Shown here one piece after another: positions 1 through 7,390 of a stretch of DNA of 10,101 nucleotides (positions are counted from its first letter, which is position 1; every line of letters starts with the position of its first letter). Location of the stretch: assembly GCA_004325065.1 (NCBI GenBank), contig PITI01000635.1, forward strand, positions 1-10,101, written 5' to 3'. The DNA is from Hamiltosporidium magnivora (taxonomy: Eukaryota; Microsporidia; Dubosqiidae). The notes beneath the pieces were generated by a model, which saw only the letters and a program-made list of their open reading frames with translations, was not told where the DNA came from and made no database searches. Made by a program: the position numbers and the translations under genes.

Positions 1-189
1 CTTCTTAAGTACTATAGACTGCATATATGCCTCTACATTCATGGGTATTTCTAGTCTTTTAAGATGAGATTTATGGTATTTTGTCACAATACCGTCCCAA
101 CTCATCACATAAGGGATTATCTCAAGACTACACTTATAAATAAGACCCAACTTATTGGCTAGCAGGATCAAGTCACTTAATATACTGTA
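1..189 (-). mobile_element. LINE-type reverse transcriptase polyprotein fragment, 5'-truncated, runs off window
   Basis: On the minus strand, 63 codons are open from 189 to the window edge, and the frame only closes at a TAA at 222-220. The reading includes the stretches LLANKLGLIYKC, IIPYVMSWDGIVTKYH and VEAYMQSIVLKK. I recognise this type of wording (IPYV, W-D-G, V-T-x-Y-H, then a VEAY-Q-SIVLKK tail) as the C-terminal region after the reverse transcriptase core in microsporidian LINEs. That attribution is from memory and not searched. There is no in-frame ATG, and the sequence turns abruptly into AT-rich non-coding DNA at about 190, so this is either a 5'-truncated insertion or a fragment whose upstream part has decayed. 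The rest of the gene lies left of the window. The absence of stops suggests it is much younger than the retrotransposon at 1981-5927 and belongs to a different family. Confidence 0.55.
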
Positions 190-591
190 AATAAAAAATA
201 AATTGCATATTTCATTAATTTAATATAAAATAAAGTTTGTTTTGATTATATTTTATATTACAATGTAAATTTACAATTTTATGAATTCATAGAATCCGAA
301 AAGCATTAGATTTATTTTATTATGTTTATTATTGTCATTCTGAGTAGATTAAAAATTTATAAATAGAATATCTATAATAGTATATAATTTTATAGTTCTA
401 GAAACACGAAGTTTCATAATCAGAAAATTATATTGTATGGTAAAGTAAGTTTATAAGGTAAAATAAATTTCGATATAATTATTTTATTTATATATTATGA
501 TTAAATAATATATTTTATATTAATTCATAACAAAATTCAAGTAATTAATTAAAACAATAAAAGTATAAATTCACTTTTGATCGGAGAATAT
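190..591. other. AT-rich spacer, nothing recognisable
   Basis: A strongly AT-rich stretch between the minus-strand LINE fragment and the glycine-rich gene. I see no coding frame, RNA gene or clear repeat. It must contain the promoter of the gene starting at 592, but no element stands out from the AT background. Confidence 0.6.
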
Positions 592-1074
592 ATGAAGACA
601 GATTTTCTTTTGTATAGTGTAATAAATATAATGTGGTTTTGTAGTGAAAAAATAGGATGTGCTTATTTGTCGGAGGAGGCAGGGGCAAATGATAATATTT
701 TCTTAAATGGTACAGATTTATATGCCTCAAATGGTATTTTTTCAGAGGAAGCAGGTTTATCGGGTGAAACTGGTTTAACAGATGGTATTAGTGTGGGCGA
801 ACGCATTAATGATGGTATTAATTTAGGTGAAAGTTGGGGCGCAGACGCTGGTGTTGGTGACGGTAGTGGTTTAGGCGCGGGCGCAAGTATTGGTGGTGAT
901 ATTGGTTTGGGTAGTGTTTTAAGCGCAGGTTTAGGCGGTATTAGATATAGCGCTGATCTAGGTGGTAATGTAGGCGGGGGATGGGGTAATAATGTAGGCG
1001 GGCATGTCGGCGCGGGTTTGAGTGGTGAAAAAAGAGTAGCTAGGCGCAGGATTCCGCTTAGGACTAGGTTCTAA
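592..1074 (+). CDS. Small secreted glycine-rich protein with arginine-rich tail
   Basis: A 160-residue protein. I place the start at the ATG at 592; the same frame opens at a TTG at 577, but the ATG gives a sensible signal peptide. Residues 1-24 look like a secretion signal (a hydrophobic run from FLLYSV to WFCSEKIGCA) with likely cleavage after CA. The mature part begins with a short acidic repeat: SEEAG occurs at residues 27-31 and again at 51-55, 24 residues (72 bases) apart. From about 55 to 145 the chain is low-complexity, with glycine at every second to fourth place among small or aliphatic residues. The last 14 residues are basic, with KR at 147-148 and RRR at 151-153. The glycine codons make this the most GC-rich stretch of the window. 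I do not recognise the family. Secreted, glycine-rich, basic-tailed proteins occur among microsporidian spore-wall and polar-tube components, so a structural extracellular role is a guess. An AATAAA lies 69 bases past the stop. Confidence 0.72.
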   Translation: MKTDFLLYSVINIMWFCSEKIGCAYLSEEAGANDNIFLNGTDLYASNGIFSEEAGLSGETGLTDGISVGERINDGINLGESWGADAGVGDGSGLGAGASIGGDIGLGSVLSAGLGGIRYSADLGGNVGGGWGNNVGGHVGAGLSGEKRVARRRIPLRTRF

Positions 1075-1980
1075 ATCGGGATTTGAGTATAAAATCCACG
1101 GTTCTCTAATAATAGAGGTCGAGCAAAGTGAAATGTATATTTAATAAACAATCATTAAAGATATTTAATCGCTTAGCTAGCCTTTGAGTCAGAATTTACT
1201 GCTTTAAGCTGGTGAATCTTTTCAGGAATAATGTACACAATAACCATATTAATTTTAACGAAAGGGCATAAATATAATAGGCCTGGCATATTTTAAAGTA
1301 ATATTCTGTAAAATACCCCACTCGACTTCGCAAATTCTATAATAATTATTCTTAAGAGATATTTTTGATATGATTATAAAAATATAGATTTTCTGAATAT
1401 TCCGCAATTATTTAACCCTTATTTGTATTTTAATGGAAATATTGCGAAACTTCTTTATTTGTTCAACAAATACATTTACTCCAACGGCAATTAATGTGGA
1501 ACCAATACGTATAGCATATATCCATAATATCTAAATTAAAAAATAGCCAAATGAAATAATTTGTTAAAATCGAATATTATATATTTAGATTGGTGGTGTT
1601 TTATACAATTAATTTTAAAGAATTTTTCAGTTATACTACAATACTACATCTCCGCCTTGATACTAAAATTATGTAAAGCAATAATACTTTTAAAATTAAA
1701 AATTTAAATTAATTGATAGTGGAAATCTGTTTAGTTGATTATCGTTCCTAAAATAAATACAATAAATGTATATGAGAAAAATGTTTTGATTGTTTTTATC
1801 TATCCAGTTTTTTTATTGTTCTTGTATTTGATTTATAACAAAGTAAAAAATGTATTTTCGTTTTAACATATAAACTTAAACTAAAATAAATTTGTGGGAA
1901 AATTGAGAAATATATACTGATTTAATCTCGATAGTCGTGTTTTATAAAAAAAGCAATTTAATTATTTAGTTAATATGTAG
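1075..1980. other. AT-rich spacer, nothing recognisable
   Basis: About 900 bases with frequent stops in all frames. I could not see any protein similarity, RNA gene or repeat shared with the rest of the window. An AATAAA at 1143-1148 could serve as the polyadenylation signal of the glycine-rich gene. The right edge meets the repeated 5' block of the retrotransposon. Confidence 0.55.
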
Positions 1981-2270
1981 AAGAAGAATAATTACATCAA
2001 AACTATCTGCTTAGCATGAAAAATGAAATATATTTTAAATCTTTGTTTGAATTTTGGTTGAGATAAAACCACCTACTGATTCGTTGTTCTATGGTCGTTT
2101 GCATAAGGGGAAGAGAAGTTCAAAGAAACAGTGAAACTATTTTTACAAATATGGTTTTTGGTTTTTAATGTGTTAGATTGCGAACTGCATAAAATCTGTG
2201 GGTAATTGCTGTATAAAAGCATTACGTGTCTTACTCACTCGAGTCAGAAGACTTGGTGTCTAGATTATAC
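1981..2270 (+). repeat. Retrotransposon 5' block, copy 1
   Basis: This stretch aligns colinearly with 9790-10090. Shared anchors are ATAATTACAT at 1988 and 9799, ATAAAACCAC in both, GTGGGTAATTGC at 2198 and 10014, CTCACTCG at about 2234 and 10054, and AGAAGACTT at 2246 and 10066. The offset between copies stays near 7,811-7,820 bases, so only small indels separate them. There is no conserved open frame between the copies, so it is most likely untranslated leader. Its position just before a retrotransposon body suggests it is the 5' end of that family. Confidence 0.7.
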
Positions 2271-2942
2271 GAAAAAAACATACCCTAAAAAGCCGGGAAT
2301 TCCACATAGCAGATTATAGTAGTGATCGCATTGCTCCATCTAGGTGGACCTCAGGTAAGTGCTGATACATAATTTTGCTCGTAAGTCTTATGATTCTAAA
2401 AGGCTAGATCAAAGTAAATAGTGTGGATCTTGCAGAGCCCAAAGCGGATTCGAGTTAATCTATTTCCATACAACAAATATTAACAAACTCTGACCACTTT
2501 CTTAGTCCATTAAATTGATTCTCTTTTCTTTTTAAATGAAAGGGTTTAAGATATATTTATTTAAGGAAATACCACGTATGTGCTTTGGCGGGGATTTTCT
2601 ATTTTGAGGTTAGAACTAAATGGATGTCTTGTAAACACTTTGAGCTATGCCAATTTTTTTAGGAAACGGAATCTATTAAATAAAAAGAGATACAAAATTA
2701 TTTTCTTAAAAAATATGATGATTAAAAAAATAAAAATTTTTGATTTTTCGAAGTCAAACTATTTTTTTCTAGTTACCCTGTAAATTATATACAAATATAT
2801 GATTATCATTACCTTAAAATTAAAAAATTTTTAGGAATTACCTTTTATGTTCTAATAGTAAATATATATGCAATGTAAATGAAAGATTAATACCCATGAA
2901 GGGGTACCATGCCCTCTTAGCCGGTCTTAAGCCCGGATAAAA
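2271..2942 (+). other. Non-coding 5' part of the retrotransposon
   Basis: This lies between the repeated 5' block and the first recognisable endonuclease residues. It is less AT-rich than the spacers in places (for example 2330-2460 and 2895-2940), as expected of transposon leader rather than host spacer. No protein similarity is visible. A 67-codon open frame at 2580-2783 starts only at GTG and reads as low-complexity lysine and isoleucine runs, so I do not call it. Confidence 0.5.
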
Positions 2943-3810
2943 ATGAAGGTTGAGTTTAGAGCTAGCGGTCTTATCTTAGAGAAAAATATTGTTAAGCAAT
3001 CAAAACTAAACCACGAACTACATAAAACAAGTTTTTCAAAAAATATTAGCCTAGGAAAAAAACTAAGCAATACCGGAATATGGAAAGCTCGCCGTCTCTT
3101 TCGAGCACTAGCATCGACTAATCTTATTCTAGAACTTAAGAAATATAATAAAGATATCGTAGCTCTGCATGAAATACGATAGAAAAAAGCGGAGGTTTTA
3201 AAAACGAAAGAATAAATACTTTTTTACAGTCAAAATACACCTAACACGTTTAGAACAACCTTTGTGATTCAAAAACAATGCAACAAAGGAGGGTTTAGAT
3301 TTTAAACTTATAGACAAAAGACCATGTTCACCTAATATAAAAGGTCAATTTTCAGCACTATCTTGATGTTTTGACTTGCCTCATTATAATATGCAAGCGA
3401 AGATGAAAAAGACGGATTTTATGACAGATTAACATATATATGACAAATCAACCTTGTATGTCATATTATTTTTGTGAAGCACTTAAGGCAAAAATAAGTA
3501 AAGAAACATACAAACGATCCAAAATAAGATGAGAAGGTATTCATTTGGATCAAGTATTAATAGTGTTAGATTCTTGATTCTGTAGTTAGCCAAAATATGA
3601 TTGTTTGAGCGTTTATTTCCTGCAAAAGAAATTCACAAATACACTTAGCATTCACCAGATAGAGAGATCTATAACCAAATCGACCACGAAGTTATTGACT
3701 CTAGAAATGCGTCAAGGGTAAGGGCTGTGCGCAGTTTAGAGGCACCAATATAGACAGTGATCATTTCTTGTTGAGCATAAAATATAGAGAACAGATACCA
3801 ATGCTCGAGA
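2943..3810 (+). pseudogene. APE-type endonuclease domain of the decayed retrotransposon
   Basis: The domain would nick target DNA to prime reverse transcription. The first 79 codons (2943-3179, frame of 2943) are open and end in LKKYNKDIVALHEIR. The next codon, TAG at 3180, sits where the family has the tryptophan of QEIRW. The frame continues through stops with ILFYS, TFRTTFVIQK and ASEDEKDGFYDRL (3393-3431). It then shifts: at 3473-3520 CEALKAKISKETYKRS stands for the GDxNAKIGKE motif, with its catalytic Asp and Asn lost. From about 3547 to 3740 another frame reads LFPAKEIHKYT, a stop in place of tryptophan, then HSPDREIYNQIDHEVIDSRN. From 3738 the first frame returns with RGTNIDSDHFLLSIKYR, keeping the catalytic SDH. 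Glu, Asp and His survive while the GDxN pair does not. There are at least three frame changes and about ten stops. Confidence 0.85.
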
Positions 3811-4629
3811 CAATTAAGAATCCCAACCTTCAACGACATAATTGCAATAAATTGCACGACATCCTAGATTCAGAAAAATTTCTCTTCAATGAATAAATAA
3901 ATACTTGTGCGAAGATACATATGGATCATCAGATGAAGTAAATAATCATTGGTTTGGGTTTAAAGAATCTATGAAACAAAAGCAAACGTAGTACTGGGAT
4001 ATAGCAAGCACGAGAAGCAAGAAATATGCTATGATCAGGAATGCAAGGAAGTAATCAAGGATCGAAATTTGGCTAAATATAAAAGGCTATGAAAAAAAGG
4101 AAAACCAAGCGCAGTGTTTAGTAGAGAAAAGACCAGAGCCTCGTATATATTAAGAATAAAAAGAGCACGGGAGACATATATATTCGAAAAATAAAAATGG
4201 CTGAAACCAAAAGATTCTTAAAGTGTACGAAATGATATTGAATAAGCGAAACGGTTTTCAAGCCCGAAATTTACTAGTAGAATATACAGACTTAAGCATT
4301 TTTCAGATCTTAAAAAAGTTCTAAATAAAGGAGCTACATATTTCAAAGATAATTTTAAAGCTAAAATAGAATGTAAACCAGAAAATATAATAATAGAAAA
4401 ATTTATTAAGGAAAAAAATGCTCTCATTGAGATCAAGAAAAGGCTATTTAGCATTTACTATTGGCAAAGACAAAAGATGCTATAATGAGTCTAAAGAATC
4501 ATAAGCCGCTTAGAGAGCAATAGCTCGCATCTACCTCTTAACTATTGATAAGATTTTTTGAAACGACTTTAATCCCTAATCAAAGGAATATATGCGTAAT
4601 AAGAATACCTAGGAGTAAATTATTGATTT
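3811..4629 (+). pseudogene. Linker between endonuclease and reverse transcriptase, decayed
   Basis: Between the two enzymes, readable family landmarks remain. In the frame of 3964 come ETKANVVLGYSKHEKQEICY and then DQECKEVIKDRNLAKYKRL (about 4039-4095). This matches the conserved W-[YF]-D-E-E-C-K-E-A-I segment with tryptophan changed to cysteine, followed by a lysine/arginine-rich stretch up to about 4195. In the frame of 4220 comes EMILNKRNGFQARNLLVEYT, matching the GFQPRT segment that precedes the reverse transcriptase. From about 4320 to 4629 the match fades and stops are frequent. The minus-strand open frame over 4218-4454 is a shadow of this part. Confidence 0.75.
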
Positions 4630-5280
4630 GATATCCCTATTCATAAAAAAGAATTTGAAACATAGTGCTCCGATTAAAGAGGCATTTCCCTTCTAATATT
4701 TGATACAAAATCCTCACAAAAATAATTTCAAGGATTAGGGCCATAAGTAGAAGGCGCTCTTGGTGATTACGAATTTAGATTAAGAGGGAGCTGACCAACA
4801 ACCGTTCAAATATTTGCTACAAGAATGATGCTTGAAAAACGCTTTAAACATAATATCTAGATTTATCATATTTTTTGAGACTAGAAGTAAGCATATAACA
4901 ACATTGACCGGAATTCTATGTAAAGAACACTCGAAAATTTGAAAATTAAGATAAAAGTATTGCTTTAATTACACTTTATGATTCAAAACAAAGAAAAATT
5001 ATTTTTAACGGTTAATATATTTTGTTTGTTTTGACATGGGCTAGCGACCAGGACAGATATATACATTACTTACGCAATATCCACCCAACACTAGAGAAAA
5101 TAATCCGTAAGTTAGCAAAAAAAATAATAGCCCTATAATAGTTAAGGGAATCCCACGATGGGTAGCATTTGCAGATTCTTTGGCTACCGTGGAAATAATT
5201 GTAGAGAAAATAAAATCGAATTAAAGAAATTAGCAGCGAAATTGAGAAAAGATAGAATGAATATTAGACAAAATATACGT
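4630..5280 (+). pseudogene. Reverse transcriptase domain of the decayed retrotransposon
   Basis: From 4630 to about 5000 a single frame, with roughly a dozen stops but no indel, carries the N-terminal half: IPIHKKEFET, RGISLL (4678-4695), VEGALGDYEFRLRGS, PTTVQIFATRMMLEKRFK, then motif A read as YHIF-stop-D-stop-K-stop-AYNNIDR (4864-4908), with the catalytic Asp still at 4879-4881. Remains of the GLRQGD motif lie at about 5038-5055 after a one-base shift. In another frame, PRWVAFADSLATVEIIVEKI holds motif C at 5168-5179, where YADD has become FADS, losing the second catalytic Asp. From 5218 a third frame gives ELKKLAAKLRKDRMNI, the segment following motif C. It is enzymatically dead by any reading. 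Confidence 0.87.
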
Positions 5281-5336
5281 TTATGTCTCTATTCCTTGGC
5301 TACCCCAGAAATCGTTTAAAAATTGATTCTTATATG

Positions 5337-5927
5337 TTTGAAAAAGCATCAAGCTTTAAATACTTTGATGACTCTTGAACAAGGATAATTAAAATTCTTA
5401 TGTAATTAAAGAAATAATAAAGCAGGTTACAAGACTTATTTTGCTTTGCTACACTAACTAAGTCAAATATAATAAATAGAAATAAGAAAAATCAGACTTG
5501 TTGAACATTTTTTAGATCCAGGATATTTTATACATTCAAACCATTGATAATGATCAAAATAAACAGGAATTTGTTGGAAATTTAAGCAAGAATTATATTT
5601 AAAAGAATTTTTGGTCCAATATTTTAAAATACGAGTTAATAATTTGAAATATCTAGGAATATATGAAATTTACGAAGAATCTAATCTTTTCACCATTATA
5701 TAGAGAGAAGACTAGACGGCTAGAGCACTCGAAATGAATGCCGACAAAAATTTTTTTACCTAAAGTCTTAGTTCTGCACCAGAAGATAGGACGGACGAGG
5801 TAAGGCAAGATAAAGAAGGCTGTATGAGGGGGAAAACCCCAAGAAAGTTTTAGATTATAATACAGAAGAATCGAAGAGAGTCTTTAAGGAAGCCCTAATT
5901 CTCCGATAGCAGCAGTGCCGGAGTTAG
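5337..5927 (+). pseudogene. C-terminal domain of the decayed retrotransposon polyprotein
   Basis: In the frame of 5337 this reads FEKASSFKYFDDS (family F-x-x-V-x-x-F-x-Y-L-G), then CFATLTKSNIINRN, INRNLLEI, IIFKRIFGPIF (ending at 5624; family R-x-I-[FY]-G-P), and remnants of the RLRWLGHxxRMP segment near 5718-5745, where a neighbouring frame keeps MPTKIFLPKVLVLHQ. A TRR-DGRGKAR remnant of the basic GRRxRGRP motif follows at about 5779-5810. The close is KRVFKEALILR at 5874-5906, then a terminal TAG at 5925-5927. This ending (KEAxxHxGL followed by stop) is typical of RTE-like single ORFs. The stretch keeps mostly one frame but has more than ten stops. Confidence 0.8.
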
Positions 5928-6554
5928 TTATTTGGTTCTGGAATTTATGCATAAGATCTTTTTTTATATATTTTTACAGTGATCTACAGATATGATTTGG
6001 TTAGAAAAACGTTTGAATGATGAAAAATATATTAAAGTGATGTATATAGAAATTTAACATATTAAATTCTACCATGTTTCCTATGGATCTAAATTTAAAC
6101 ATTAACGATAGTTAATTGATATTAAATTTTTTTACTCAGATATTTCTTTTAGTATTTTTTTTACTGTAAAATTAATTTATTTTTATATCTGAGGATACGC
6201 TCAGCATTTTCTTAGTCGTAGTTTGTTCTTTTGAATACTCACAATTTCCTTGAATGAATAGGTTGGTTTTCATTTTTCAACTATCATATAAACTTAAAAA
6301 GAACTAGAATTTTTTTCTTTGGAATAAGTAAATCTACATGTACAATTCAGCGTAAGAAAAACATCCATATTGAAATTTTTCAGACCCATTCAAAATTTTT
6401 TAAAAAAACATAATTTTTTTAATATATTTTTCAAATTTGATATATACAATTATTTTTTTTTGCTGTTCGATGAAATTCTTCTGTTCCATTAATTAGAAAA
6501 TTTTGTAATTTAAATATTCATATTTTTTCTAAGCGAGGACAAGAGAATTCAGAA
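5928..6554. other. AT-rich spacer upstream of the leucine-repeat gene
   Basis: The first bases are probably the 3' untranslated tail of the retrotransposon, with no clear poly(A) or microsatellite end. The rest is highly AT-rich with many T-runs. It must hold the promoter for the gene at 6555, but no motif is distinct. A 13-base word, GTCGTAGTTTGTT at 6214-6226, recurs at 9189-9201 in the spacer after the same gene. Confidence 0.55.
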
Positions 6555-6878
6555 ATGAAGAAAATAGTTAGGCTGGTTATCTTAATTTTATCATTCGAAT
6601 GCTATATATTTTCATCGAAATCAAATATTGTAATGGATTATAAAAACGATCAAATAGATATTATTAAATCTAATCATGAAGTTTCTTCCATAAATTTTAT
6701 TAATGTATATGTGGTAAAAATTCATAAATCGAATGAAACCGAAGAATTTAGGCTTTTAAAAAGTGTTTTGAATTTAAAGTTTAATTCGTACATGATTTTA
6801 GCAAATATACAGAATTTTCCCATTAGTTTAAAAGATGATAATAGAATGAGTTTCAATCAAAAAGGTGATAATATTTAA
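6555..6878 (+). CDS. N-terminal segment of the leucine-repeat gene, with signal peptide
   Basis: 107 residues from the ATG at 6555, preceded by GAGGACAAGAGAATTCAGAA. Residues 1-21 have a lysine start, a hydrophobic core (LVILILSFECYIF) and a small-residue end, as in a cleavable signal peptide. The mature part includes a VYVVKIHKSNETEEFRLL stretch. The frame ends at a TAA at 6876, but the next frame opens at 6872, so the shift lies within a few bases if it is an indel. The segment is too short and abrupt to be a complete protein by itself, although a small secreted protein cannot be ruled out. Confidence 0.7.
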   Translation: MKKIVRLVILILSFECYIFSSKSNIVMDYKNDQIDIIKSNHEVSSINFINVYVVKIHKSNETEEFRLLKSVLNLKFNSYMILANIQNFPISLKDDNRMSFNQKGDNI

Positions 6879-7390
6879 AAGTTTTAGTAGAAGATAAATT
6901 TTTTATATTATTATCAAATTTTATTCAGTTTTCGTTTTATTTTCCAATCAAAAACTTAAGTTTTGAAGAATTTTTTGTATTGATTGAATTTTTAGATGCC
7001 TTAGATGCCAATTTTGATAATAATTTTTTAAATATAATTAGAAATATTTTAACTTCGTTATCGACTTCTGTGGATAATAAATTAGATGAAAAGGCTAAAT
7101 CTTTTGTAGCTGAAACCTCAAAACATATATCATATAAATTTTATTGTATGATCATAAATGAAATTTTGGATATTTATTTTCCCTATCAAGTATTATATGA
7201 TATATTTATTGATAAAGATAGTTATTTTGAAGAATTTAAGAAATATGAGATTAATTTTGAAAAGAAAAAAAGTGAAATATTGACAATTACAATAGATTTA
7301 CTTGATTTTAATTTTATAAATATTTTTTACCTTGAAAAACCAAAACGAATGTTTTCATTAATTTTTTTCTTTCGAATTTTAAATACATAA
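6872..7390 (+). CDS. Middle segment of the leucine-repeat gene
   Basis: This frame opens directly after a TAA at 6869-6871 and runs to TAA at 7388-7390. The first in-frame ATG is only at about 7148, and 6980 is a TTG, so it has no credible start of its own and reads as a continuation. The sequence LSFEEFFVLIEFLDALDA, and the alternation of charged and hydrophobic residues that follows, suggest a helical domain ahead of the leucine-repeat part. I cannot name the domain. Confidence 0.65.
   Translation, partial: YLKVLVEDKFFILLSNFIQFSFYFPIKNLSFEEFFVLIEFLDALDANFDNNFLNIIRNILTSLSTSVDNKLDEKAKSFVAETSKHISYKFYCMIINEILDIYFPYQVLYDIFIDKDSYFEEFKKYEINFEKKKSEILTITIDLLDFNFINIFYLEKPKRMFSLIFFFRILNT

Larger units (their letters stand above)
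1981..5927 (+). mobile_element. Decayed near-full-length non-LTR retrotransposon (RTE-like, single ORF)
   Basis: An endonuclease, a linker, a reverse transcriptase and a C-terminal domain can be read in the canonical order from 2943 to 5927. They are spread over all three plus-strand frames and broken by many stops. The order and the wording (EIR, NQIDH, DSDH, IPIHKK, RGISLL, GDYEF, AYNNIDR, a degraded YADD, FGPIF) match one-ORF non-LTR elements common in arthropods and other animals; RTE is the closest clade by eye. The roughly 960 bases before the endonuclease hold a block that recurs at 9790-10101, so the element probably starts near 1981. I see no clear target-site duplication or 3' tandem repeat, so the ends are approximate. 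No part can be functional. The element would have copied itself through target-primed reverse transcription. Confidence 0.85.

Noticed and set aside
571..582. TCACTTTTGATC shared by 571-582 and 8876-8887
   Set aside because: One copy precedes a gene and the other follows one, with no extended similarity. A 12-base match is expected by chance in AT-rich DNA of this length.
545..730. Minus-strand open frame across the start of the glycine-rich gene
   Set aside because: Low-complexity tyrosine/leucine/lysine reading of AT-rich DNA opposite a better gene.
2580..2783. A 67-codon plus-strand open frame
   Set aside because: It starts only at GTG, reads as low-complexity lysine/isoleucine/phenylalanine runs, has no recognisable motif, and lies inside the transposon leader.
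3180..3182. TAG codons at conserved tryptophan places as a sign of stop-codon recoding
   Set aside because: TAA and TGA stops occur too, frames shift repeatedly and catalytic residues are lost, so simple decay explains them. The neighbouring genes use normal stops.
3669..4454. Minus-strand open frames at 3669-3857 and 4218-4454
   Set aside because: They are opposite clear plus-strand endonuclease and linker motifs and have no motif of their own.
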